Below, one piece after another: positions 46,185 to 56,051 of a stretch of 64,000 nt of DNA. The DNA is from Paramacrobiotus metropolitanus. Its lineage: Eukaryota; Tardigrada; Eutardigrada; Parachela; Macrobiotidae. The stretch covers positions 434,001-498,000 of the forward strand of contig NW_026570279.1 in NCBI RefSeq assembly GCF_019649055.1, given 5' to 3'. Position 1 is the first letter of the stretch; every line of letters begins with the position of its first letter. The notes below the pieces were generated by a model that was not told the DNA's origin, made no database searches, and was given only the letters and a program-made list of their open reading frames with translations. A program made the position numbers and the translations under genes.

Positions 46185-47172
46185 ATGGACAACAGTCAAC
46201 TACAACTGGTTTTTGATAAGAACGCACTGATTCGATTCATCCTGTTGGATTAAAAGTGTTTCAGGACTTTCTGGAAAACGCAAAAACGTCACTAGCACAG
46301 GATGTTAAGCTGGGTATTCCCCAAGTGGTTTATCGGGAATTATGCAAGAAAGCCGAGGAATCTCATGGTACCAAAAAAACTAAACGGGAGTTGAGAGATG
46401 CAGAGAGAATTGCAAAATCCTCAAACTATATAACTAGTATTAGAGATTCTTCTAATCAACATTCCCGCCAGCATTTTCAGACCAAATATCTCTCCGATAA
46501 TTTGCAAACGGTTTTCTATCCTGCGGATAGCAAATATCGTTCGGCTAGCGATAGCGAAATACTAATTTACGCCTTATTTTTGCGTCACTGTGAATGGCGG
46601 ACATATGGCTAATAACCGCGGAGAGAGAACTGCAAGCGCGAGCGGATCGTAGTGGGCTAGTGTTTAAGGACGCGGTTACGTTGCGGAAGTCATTGAAACT
46701 GCGCTCATACGACAGACTGGATCCCGGGGGCGGGGATTATCATACATGGACCTCATGTTAAAATGCCATTTCGCTGTGGCGATGGTATTAGTTTCACGGC
46801 TTCGTCTTACCGGGACCGTGTAGGCGTGTACAGGTCTTCGACCATGTGAAACCCGCGGCCGCGTTGCGTACGAGAATATAGCACAGCACGTCATATCAGA
46901 GCGCTGTTGCTGTGAAAACACCTTGTCGTTTGCAAAATGAGCAAGTGGCACCGAATGTATCTAGAGCCGCAATTGTGCCGGTAAAGCCAAATCAAGTTGA
47001 TGCAAATAAAGTCGAACGGTGGTTAGACAATGTATTCACAAGCGAGATGGACGCTGTTCCAGGAAAGCTTATCGTTACTATAAAGGCAAAAAGGAGCTGT
47101 ACGACACTTCCTATGCGCCAAATGTTCAGTTTTCAACAAATTCGATTTGCTGTAATAATGCGACCATCGTAA
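46185..47172 (+). pseudogene. PIN-domain family pseudogene (lacks the helical insert)
   Basis: Starts ATGGACAAC like the two paralogues. The first motif reads FDKNAL, where the family has FDTNAL; the Asp is kept and Thr is changed. A frameshift follows within 15 codons. The next frame (46256-46612) carries IPQVVYRELCKK, the HFQTKYLSDNLQTVFYPADS block and DSEILIYALFLRH, then shifts again. The fourth acidic position is lost (TAEREL instead of TGDREL). The roughly 100-residue amphipathic insert is almost absent, and an inverted fragment of it lies at 47252-47352. Decayed linker sequence (QNEQVAPNVSRAA) continues to about 47172. No C-terminal hydrophobic hairpin remains. Confidence 0.85.
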
Positions 47173-47251
47173 ACAAGTCAAGAGGCAAGTAGTGCGATCA
47201 GTAGTTATTCATATAGCAAGCCGCATGGGCAGTGATGCTGGTGACCGGTGC

Positions 47252-47352
47252 CTAAAGGATTCCTTAATAATATTGTTGAGCACGTCTTCCAAAGATTCCT
47301 TAATATGGACATGAACGATCACGTTGTTGCCGGATTTTTAATGCTGATAAAA
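47252..47352 (-). repeat. Inverted fragment of the PIN-gene insert
   Basis: Read on the minus strand this encodes HIKESLEDVLNNIIKESF, matching RITESLDDVLNKIKESFSNV in the gene at 61965, with high nucleotide similarity to about 62250-62352 (for example atccggcaacaacgngatcg). It is in opposite orientation to the pseudogene beside it. Confidence 0.8.
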
Positions 47353-48445
47353 TCGGCCCTGAGGATTACGGCCCTGCGATCTGGGAGGAGGCCCAAATGC
47401 GCGCCAGTTTCAGATAGTCCATTTTCATTAGCTATCGCGCCGTTTTCGTCTACTGCGCGCCCGTGTCAGCGGTTATATACAATGCGAGCAAGAAAGGAAG
47501 CTACGGGTTTAGGGTATGCGTTTGGCGAAGACAGCGAAAACCGGTTTGTAGAGCTAGTACGCGCATAGACAGCCACACTCATACGCGTGTAAGTGGATGC
47601 GAGCGGATTAACCCACTCACACACACATGCGCCGATCGATCGATACAGCAAGCCAGCACTCCGCTTGCGCTTTTTAGCAGCACTGGAATGCGCTGTCTTT
47701 GGTCTATTTATAGTCACAGCAGAGAGCTGCACTGATCAACCCGGCTCAGCGGGCAAAAAAGGCTGTTCGCGGGCTTATTAACATAGACCGTAGCCTCCTC
47801 ATTTAGTCAGATTGTATACACTGCTATGCACTGCTATACACATCGTACAGTTTATACATCATTGATGGCATTTGATGCTGCTATACATCGGTGCTGATGC
47901 CGCAACAGAGAGAAAAATAAATGTACCGCTCTCGCAGTAGATACAGTATAATATGTGTTCTGCCTGTAATGTGAAACACCGATAATAATCAATATTCACG
48001 AAGTAAATGCAGTACTAGTTATATACCGCAAATTGCGGTCCGCAAGTATCTTAGTGATCTGTTTGGAGTTTGCTCTGTTCGTAGTCCGTACCTTATGATC
48101 CAAGTGCACAGAATCAACTGGTTTCACAAGACTCGTACAACAAGAATTTAGTATGTACGAGCCCATGGTACACGCAGTTTGTACTAGTGACTCTTCAACT
48201 TTCCTGCATTTTATACTGTATAGTGTATACGGTATATACTGTACAAATACCGTAGTCTGTTTGCCCTGTCTATTGTCAGATATAGGACGGCTCAAGAACA
48301 ACTGCACGTTGTGACTTTGTTTACTGCGGCATGGCAGTGTATGCAAGCCGTAAGGCTAGCGCACAAGTGCCAAATGTGCGTCTGATAAAGCAGCAAAAGC
48401 ACTCAGCCGTCCTTATTCGACCGTCCAGATTAAATCTGAATAGTC
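47353..48445. other. Spacer between PIN copies, no gene seen
   Basis: GC-richer near 47400-47750, then AT-rich. Short frames on both strands are not supported. Confidence 0.4.
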
Positions 48446-48502
48446 GTATACTGAAGTATACTGAAGTTCGTATAAAATCGTATACTGAATCGTATACTGA
48501 AG
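48446..48502 (+). repeat. gtatactgaa short repeat
   Basis: The word gtatactgaa occurs four times in about 57 bp with variable spacers (gtatactgaagtatactgaa, then cgtatactgaa twice). Confidence 0.8.
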
Positions 48503-48554
48503 TTCCATGGTATTTTGTCTTTCTATAATATTCTTTCCTGCGGTTCGGTGGGAA

Positions 48555-48606
48555 GCCGTCTATAAAAACACCGGACGTCTATAAAAAGAAATCACGTCTA
48601 TAAAAA
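48555..48606 (+). promoter_or_regulatory. Triple TATA-box array upstream of PIN gene
   Basis: TATAAAA occurs at 48561, 48580 and 48599, exactly 19 bp apart, each in the context cgtctataaaaa. The last is 57 bp before the ATG of the PIN gene. Spacing to the ATG suits a core promoter with a short leader. The repeat could also be incidental minisatellite. Confidence 0.55.
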
Positions 48607-48655
48607 CACCGGACGTATTTGTTGGAGTTGTACATAATAATTAGTATCAATTAAT

Positions 48656-50564
48656 ATGGACAGCTGTAAACTGCTGCTGGTTTTCGATACGAATGCATTG
48701 ATTAATCCGGTTGGATTCAAAATGTTACAGAAAATTATGGAAAATGCAGAGAGCACTCTGCCAGCCAGTGTGACGCTTGTTATCCCTCGAGTGGCTTGTC
48801 TGGAACTGCATTCCTTAATGCGGGATAGTCACAGTTTTCCTGACACCAAAAAGAAGCGAGAATTGAAAGACAGAATTATGAAAGCCTTCTTCTACTTGAT
48901 CTACAATATTTTAAAACTCTTCAACGATTTGCTCACCAATATTAAAGGATCCTGGAATGGCTTGAACATTGATGCCAGTTTTATTCAATCGTTGAACGAC
49001 GTAATGAACGATATTACAGCATCTTTAAGCAAGATGATCCCTGATTACGATATTATGGAATCCATCAACGATGGGATTAATAGTGTTATTGATTTTTTCA
49101 ACGGCGTGATCACCGATAACAGTCTTAAAGAAATTCTTAAACAGCGTTCCCGTTTGCATTTCCAAACGAAATTTTTTGCAGAATATTTGCAAACCATTTT
49201 CTATCCCGCGGATGGCAAATACCGTTCGGCTTACGATAGCGAAATACTGATTTACGTCTTATTTTTACGCCACACCAAATGCAGCGACATTTGGCTAATA
49301 ACCGGAGACAGAGAACTGCAAGCGCGAGCGGCTCGCAGTGGGCTAATAGCAATGGAGGCTAAAACGTTACAGAAAGCCCTGAAACTACGACCTTACGACA
49401 GACTGGATCCGAAAGGTGCCGATTACCATATGTGGAGATCGCCGCGTGCACCTTTTGTTAAGATGACTTTTCCTTGCGGCGATCCTATTAGTTTTATGAC
49501 TTCCTCTACTTTAGACCGTATACAGGCTTTTGCACATCTGGAACAGGAACGAACAGACGCGCTTCGTACGGGAATTATGCACGGCACGTCGTACCCCACC
49601 TCTGTTGCTGCGGAAAAACCTGACTATATAAAAAACGAACAACGTGCGCCGAGTGTGGTATACAAAGCTGTTGCAGTCCCGGAAAAGCGTCATATTTATG
49701 AAACACAACCAGTGCAATTTGCACGGCGTCAGCTGAATGTGAACGAAACGAAAAGCCTTGTTGTTCCAGAAAAGCCTTGTTGTTCCAGAAAAGCCTGATC
49801 TTACGTTTATTAGGAAAGAGGGACTTACTAGGAGTGAAAACATCATTACACCCGCGTGTAATCCCGCTGCGGATTGGAAGAAGGCTGACTTCTATAATAA
49901 ATGCAAAGAACAGCCAGTCCGGTGGGCAGTTTACGGTGTTTCTGCGTGCATGACTGATGGTAATCCCGAAAATTTTGTCGTTTCCAATGAAATCTATCTG
50001 AAAGAGAAATATATCCAGCGTGTACACGACAGCGCATCAACATATACGGGCATTGCTTCTCTGGAGAACACTGACTTTTACGGCAGACAGAAAGTTTACC
50101 GGTCTGTTTCTTCCGACTTATCATCACGCGATGCACCGATCGTTTCAATGAAGCAAGGGCATTCTCAACGGAGTGCAAAATATGTTGACCGAGGGCCGTA
50201 TGGTTATGTTGATGAACCTGTAGAAGATGCTGGTCATATCTCGGCCGAAGCCACCCATTCTGAGCAACAGAACCCACCGACAAATTCCATAGCGAGAGCT
50301 GTTTTCTCTCTATTTTTGAAATATGTTTTCTTGTTGCTGGAATTTATTTTCCATCAAGTCTTGGGATTCATCTTCTTGCTACCGCAAATTGCAATCGCTG
50401 TTTTCCGGGTTTTTTCTGCGCTTGTATTAACTGGAATGACTGTGTTAGTATTACTTCCTAAAGAAAAAGGTATCAGGTTAGATTTTTCCAGTTTCAACAA
50501 AACAGTAATTGCCCCGCTTCATCACTGGTGGGATTTATTTGTACAAGCCGACAAGCCTAACTAA
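48656..50564 (+). CDS. Membrane-tethered PIN-domain protein, frame broken by a 19-bp duplication
   Basis: The N-terminal PIN nuclease fold shows the acidic set D11 (LLVFDTNALI), E50 (IPRVACLEL), D194 (AYDSEILIYVLFLRH) and D218 (LITGDRELQARAARSGL). A helical insert (about residues 75-160) separates E50 from D194 and contains two copies of an SxNDxxNxI-type repeat. A polar linker follows. At 49751-49788 the unit aaaagccttgttgttccag is present twice; the extra 19 bases shift the frame and end the first reading at 49798. The second reading (to 50564) continues the linker and ends in hydrophobic segments FLKYVFLLLEFIFHQVLGFI and LVLTGMTVLVLL, then a basic/aromatic tail. Without the duplication the protein would be 629 residues, like its paralogue (633). 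AATAAA is at 50641. PIN proteins usually cut single-stranded RNA; activity here is inferred. Confidence 0.75.
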
Positions 50565-50640
50565 TTGTAAGCGACAATCGCTTAAATTTGAATGATTTCA
50601 CTTAGGGTCTTGTTCATTGTTGCTTGCATGGGTATTATCG

Positions 50641-50646
50641 AATAAA
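50641..50646 (+). terminator. Poly(A) signal AATAAA of the PIN gene
   Basis: Canonical hexamer 77 bp after the stop at 50564. Confidence 0.5.
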
Positions 50647-51852
50647 AGTCGTTTAGCGGCGATGTTGTAGCAAGCGCTAGCAGAAGTTTCTGCAAACGAG
50701 CAAGTATCGACAATCTATCTTTTTGTCTGTTGTCTGATAGCAGTCTTGGTGTTTTACAGAAAAAGAACAAACTGTACTCGATCGGAAACCAATTCCGTGT
50801 CCTGAACCAATCTTTTTCGCAGCCTAAATCAACGACAATGATTCTCGCCAATAAAAATTCAAAAAACTGCACACTGTGATAGCGCAAAATCAGTTGTATT
50901 ACTACAACGTTGAAGTGTTACACTAAAGGCATAACTACAAAAGTACGAGTACAGTAGAAATGTGTTGCTGTAAAATTTGGATGGGTTTTCGATATGGCCA
51001 CGGCTTGACCCATGCGTGAAGCGTTAATACATTCTTTAACATTACAGAGCAGATCCTTTAGCATTAACAATCCGGGTACCTTACAGAGCCGGTATTGTCT
51101 AAGATTTCGAAGCATTGTTGATGGAAATCCATCAGGAAATTTACTGCCAGATTCCGACCATGCCATTCTCTCGACACCTTGACTTACTGTTTCCGGCGAA
51201 AGGAAAACGTGCCTTGGTCGCCGGCATAATGCATGGCTCTTCTACAACTTTACAACGAATCAAATTATAGCATACAGAGTCTCAAGAGGTTCAGGTATAC
51301 CCCACAGCCAGGGGATAACGTACATCGCAACTGGAAAGGTTACCAGAAGTATGGCATGGCACAAACAGAAATTCGGCTGCGAGGTGGGTAACACGGTTTC
51401 TGGCACCCAAACAAATAATGTGTTTTTAGTACTATTACAAAATTAGTTCTGTATTTGGTACATTGTTTGTACTCGGTAGACTTGTATTAATTTTTAACCC
51501 CGGTAATGTTGCGGTTTAAAGTAATCGAGGCGAACTGCAAACTGGTTGATGTATCACGGGTGCAGTGCGATTAATACCAACATGCCGACATTGAGGAGGA
51601 CTCAGGATTGACGAGAAAGCGATTGCTAAAGGGATGCTGAGGTACGCAGTAGAAAGAAAGACTGTTGCGAGAGCGGGCGGTGTGGTGAACCTGTTAGCAT
51701 TGTGAGTCGGGAAAAAGCACAAGAATTTTTGAAACAGTAAAAATACTAATGTATCGTTACAGTAAAAGTACTAATGTATCGTTATTTATCGTTAGCTGGA
51801 CTCGTTAATTTCTGATGTTCAAACATACATACCAAGTACATGATATACAGCT
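50647..51852. other. Intergenic, no confident gene
   Basis: A minus-strand frame (50918-51166) reads plausibly (LLMLKDLLCNVKECINASRM) but has no known motif or joinable exon. Confidence 0.35.
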
Positions 51853-52009
51853 TAGGACAAAATGGTCGCATACCCAACATCTCCACATTCAGTACGAATG
51901 CAGCGCAGTGCACTGTACGACTGAGTTCAAAATATCCGTTTCGTACAAGTGCACTGCCCCGCTTGCGTACAGAATGCTGGGTATGGGGCTATGCGACAAT
52001 TTAGTCCTA
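51853..52009. mobile_element. Hairpin MITE, 157 bp
   Basis: Inverted ends taggacaaaatggtcgcat and its near-inverse atgcgacaatttagtccta, with mirrored gtgcactg, gtacgaa and gaatg words toward the axis. A half copy lies at 9141-9228. No coding sequence. Confidence 0.8.
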
Positions 52010-52734
52010 CATTGTAGTTTACAGTAAACTATATTATGATTAAATGGTGATTATACTGGTGATTTCAACTTTATTATCTAGAATAGGTATATATAGAATA
52101 GCAGCATAGCGAAACTTTGTGCATTAATTACTGTACAAACAAGCATATGCCATATTGTGAATCTTTCTTTAAAATCAACTTATCATTTTAAAGAGTGTTG
52201 TTCAGCTTTAGTGGCATTCACAGAGAAGAACACTTTTACACTGCCGCAATTTGAAAGTGGTGTGACGGAAGACGAACGCAATGAGTTCTTTCCGGCAACA
52301 TTTCGGTATACAGTATGCCGTCAAGATTACATCAGCGTCGGCGAAGATAAAACAGCCTGTCTGCAATACGGCTTATTGTCGCGTTGATAAGGGAACAATA
52401 TGACCAGTTTATAACTTTGCGGCATTCGACATATCGTTATCGGTTTCAAGTGGTAATAAAGATGCGCAATTTTAACCGCTTCCGGTTGGGTACTCACAAG
52501 TCACAACTACTAGAAAACTGAGGAAAAATCCTGATCACAAACACCGCAATAAATTATCCTGAAAAGTGCCAGTAAACAATTTCATATAAATATGGCCAGA
52601 TATGAGCCTATTACGACACTTTCCAAAACACTTTATGATTTAACCTAGCAAAAGGCTCTCGCTCAACAGTCAACATTGCTTAACAGCTACTCAGCGTAAA
52701 TTTAATTACATCTGCTTTATTCGTGAGCAGCCCA
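52010..52734. other. Intergenic with one possible terminal exon
   Basis: A plus-strand open stretch from about 52210 to a TGA at 52385-52387 follows an acceptor-like gttgttcag and reads FESGVTEDERNEFFPATFRY. It looks coding, but no partner exon or family was found. Confidence 0.3.
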
Positions 52735-53259
52735 ATGGCGACAGAAAAGTTTGTATTCTTAACGGTCTGCATTGTTTTTTGTCGGTTTCGTCGCTTCCTA
52801 CCCAGCTATTAGTAAGAACTTCTGTTCCCATTGATTTCACCCTAGAGTCCATATTAACCGTACTCCCGCAGTAGCAATATTATAATATTTCGAAGTGTAA
52901 TTTTCCAGAAAGTGATGGTGGAGAGGAGGACATTGACCGTTATCACGGACATCATAACCACAGCGCGCACAATGAAGAAGGTCAGTAAAGGGCAACTATT
53001 GCGCTTGTGATTATGTACATGAAAACACAAATGCGTGTTTTCAACAGAAGATGACGTCCTGGATAACAACAAAGTGACCTGTGACCTTTCGGGAGGAATG
53101 GGTATCGGACCGATTTCAGTGGGCCTGAACACCCTTTGCGCTCTGCACTGTGGTCAAGTGAAGTGCAAGAGCGGCGGCTCCTGCAAGGACGGCGTGTGTG
53201 TGTGTCGCAAAAGCCCGGCTAGCTGCTGGATCTATCTTTGCAAAGGATGCAAATGGTAA
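52735..53259 (+). CDS. Defensin-like (CS-alpha-beta) peptide precursor, three exons
   Basis: Exons are 52735-52811, 52909-52980 and 53048-53259; introns of 97 and 67 bp have consensus ends (TTA/gtaaga to ttccag; AAG/gtcagt to caacag) and both are phase 1. Exon 1 encodes a signal-like start (MATEKFVFLTVCIVF), exon 2 an acidic, His-rich propeptide (DRYHGHHNHSAHNEE). Exon 3 has the defensin pattern: TCDLSGG, then LCALHC (CxxxC), GGSC and VCVCR (CxC), in the order and spacing of invertebrate defensins. Four more cysteines, including three in a C-terminal extension ending KW, go beyond the usual six. A T6 run at 52775-52780 puts exon 1 one base out of frame with the rest; T5 would be continuous. 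It would be secreted and membrane-active against microbes, by family analogy. Confidence 0.65.
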
Positions 53260-55064
53260 CCTTGCCCATCAGCAGCACCGCTAACCCAGCGCCCACGTAA
53301 ATAGTTTACCGAATCGTATTGTACAGAGTACATAAATTGCTTGTTGACATGCCTGCCTACGCCGTGTATGTTAATCCCGTCCAGTAATCGATCGATTTTT
53401 TATCTGTGTACAGTATGCTATGCGTTTAGTATTAACTGCTCTTAGTCGCGAAATCAGTTTGGTCTAAATATTACATGCAACATATACCGCTTCCATGAAG
53501 CATTATTCTAATAACGTGTATATTCTGCATTAATGCAGGCTGCAGCTACTATCTATTTGTTTGTTGTCGTGGTTAACTCAAGCTATTATCGTCTTTTATT
53601 AGTTTTATTGCAAGTCTCCATTACCCTATTTGATTTGGTGTAATAATATTTCGTGCTTGGTTTGTACTCTTTTAATCCGCTTGGTTTGGCGGTTGAATAC
53701 AGTGTGATCAATAAAGTAATATACAAGCTTTCCGGTTGTTGCAAAAAAACATTCTTTTTCTTTCGTTTCATACGCTTTTGAGGTGAACCACTTTATAATC
53801 CGTTTAAGTAAGCATTTTTTTATCATTTTATGCATTCACGAATAAAAAGCAAATTACGCTGTCATAACATTAAGCCAATTTTTGAAATGTCAACTCGGCA
53901 TAAACGTTTTGGTATGCATAAACATTTTGTAATAAAGCGTTTTTTGGATGTTGTCCTTCACTTGCCACTTTCGTTTTCATGCTTAACAGAGAGCTAACAG
54001 GGTTCTTTTTGAAAGTTATATTCACATTCAACTGTCATTTTGTATAACAAGCTCCTCGCATTGAGTAGCTTAAAAAACTTTGGTGTAATTGTTTCAGTAT
54101 AATGTCGTTCCCTCACTTGTATGCTACTGTGTTGTGTGCGAACAAGTAACCCAGACGGTGACCTTACAATCACGGCTGTATATTTAGCACTTCATAAAAA
54201 GTGGGAAAGAAGACCGTTAGAAAGCGTCACGGATAATTGTGGCAGTTGTTATTCTAATTTATAATTCTTTGACTTCATCTTTGAAGGACATATGTAACAA
54301 TATGGATAGCTTTAACGGAATGCATTTAGAGCAGAAAATATAAAACAGGGAAACTTACTTTTAAAACGTCCTTTGTAGTTAGTGTGTAAACGAAGTAAAT
54401 TGCAAAAGAGGGAGGATACACTAGAGGTACTGCACTGAGTGGAAGGTTGCGAATGGTTGTGAACGGAGTGGCCACCTAAAGTTAAGCCGGGTTTGCGTTT
54501 TTGTGAACGAACTTCCTGTTAAATGAGATGACACAGACTTGCCTTAGCCAGCGCTGTACGCAATATTCTTCTACTTTGCTCCTAAAATTGTAAATACCCT
54601 TATGGAAATTATGCTCACCTGTGTCGCTAACAAAATTCCGTCGTTTTAGCGGAAGCTTTTAATTACGGTTGATAGGAAGTTCCAATTATAGACTTGCGCA
54701 AATAATCCCGTAATTCTCGGTGATTCTCGATCTTGCACCAACGTAATTAAAACGATTACCGGAAATGCGCAGGCCTCTGTACGATCTAGAGATGAACAAC
54801 TAGGTTGGAATCCAATTAGCTGTCCACGTGGTGCCTTTTTTCGAAGTTCATTTTGGAGACAAATTGCTTCCGCCTTCCGCTTTAGTGGACTGATAAACAG
54901 CCCAACCTCGCTTTCGCTCCAAATAATCGGATTACGGAACATTCAAGTGGCTTGGCACTGGACGTCATCCGAGTTTTTGCTTATTCAGGCGTGTTACGAC
55001 GTGCAGCCGGCCTTTTATGTTATAGAAAAAATTCGGCTAACACTTGTCAACCCACTAAGAAGTC
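53260..55064. other. Intergenic, no gene seen
   Basis: AT-rich spacer. Minus-strand frames at 53586-53835 and 54646-54942 have no recognisable motif. Confidence 0.4.
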
Positions 55065-56051
55065 ATGGAGAGGAACAATACCACCAATATGACCTTGTCG
55101 CTACTCTCAAAACACGCGGCCACATTTACGCCTTTTCTTACCATCCGCTTGATCATTGCTATCGCCTCCTTCATTCTCAACCTGGGCGTCCTAATTACGT
55201 TCGCCTTCAGACCGTTTTACATCAACCGCTTCACCGTCTATCTGCTGTTTCTTTACATCGCCAACACGGTCTACCTTGCTGGAGCGGCACCATTTATTTT
55301 CTACAGTGACGTCTACGATATTGAAATAGTGAGCTTGAGTGAATCATTATGCTTGTTCTTCAATTACTTCCACTGGATTATCAGCTTAATTCCCGTGTTT
55401 TGTCACATGTTGATTGCGCTGAATCGCCTCTGGGCATTCCAGTATCCGCACCACTATCGCGTCCACCACACCACAAAGATCGCTGTGTTGATTTGTTTGG
55501 TTCCGATTCTTTATGTGCACGTACTAAAAGTTCCGCTGTTACTGGTCTTTAAATTCATGGCGTATCAGTCAAAAAGAGACGGATCCATGTTCTGCGGCCA
55601 GCCGCTTCTTCCAGGGGTGTTCACATTTACTAAAGTGGACAGCTGTATCAATCGGTTCGCTCCTTTATTTTTTATTATTGGTGCCTACATTTACCTGATT
55701 GTTAGACGGTTTCAAAGGAAGAAAACCATCAACCATAGACAGTTCAGCAACTCGCTCCCAGCCAAGGATCAGCCCATTGATGGAAACGCTGTTTCTGCCG
55801 CACCAAACACCCAGTCGCCATCCTCTACCAATACGATTGTGCGGCCATTTTGGATTCTGACCTTGACCACGATTAGCGTCAGCATCTGTTGGCTGCCGTT
55901 GGATGTTATATCGTTGTATCAGTGGTTTGCCGGCAATAAAGCATCTCTGACTCTCTTTACCGCTACGCAATATTGCCACATGATGTACACCCTGCAGATC
56001 CTTTTCGATCCCATGATGTGGATCATCAGCTTAAAGAGAACCAACAAATAA
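55065..56051 (+). CDS. Class A GPCR, intronless
   Basis: A 328-residue intact receptor. The N-terminus has NNTT and NMTL sequons. TM2 is preceded by INRFTVYLLFLYIANTVYLA. TM3 ends IALNRLWAFQYPHHYR (NRL for DRY). ECL2 has SMFCGQP. TM6 reads TISVSICWLPLDVISLYQWF and TM7 LQILFDPMMWIISLKR (DPxxW). A Ser/Pro-rich third intracellular loop (NTQSPSSTN) is longer than in the 28-kb copy. It belongs with the 59-kb and 44-kb copies, sharing VFCHMLIALNRLWAF. The ligand is unknown; the subfamily motif NRxWA/DPxxW is not one I can tie to a characterised receptor. Confidence 0.9.
   Translation: MERNNTTNMTLSLLSKHAATFTPFLTIRLIIAIASFILNLGVLITFAFRPFYINRFTVYLLFLYIANTVYLAGAAPFIFYSDVYDIEIVSLSESLCLFFNYFHWIISLIPVFCHMLIALNRLWAFQYPHHYRVHHTTKIAVLICLVPILYVHVLKVPLLLVFKFMAYQSKRDGSMFCGQPLLPGVFTFTKVDSCINRFAPLFFIIGAYIYLIVRRFQRKKTINHRQFSNSLPAKDQPIDGNAVSAAPNTQSPSSTNTIVRPFWILTLTTISVSICWLPLDVISLYQWFAGNKASLTLFTATQYCHMMYTLQILFDPMMWIISLKRTNK

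Noticed and set aside
49751-49798. Programmed frameshift or mini-intron in the 48.7-kb PIN gene
   Set aside because: An exact 19-bp tandem duplication explains the shift fully, and the interval is too short for a normal intron.
50918-51166. Minus-strand 82-codon frame
   Set aside because: No motif, no splice partner, and similar length frames occur by chance in this composition.
52210-52387. Possible terminal exon before the defensin gene
   Set aside because: Reads like protein but lacks any partner exon or family; listed only within the intergenic note.
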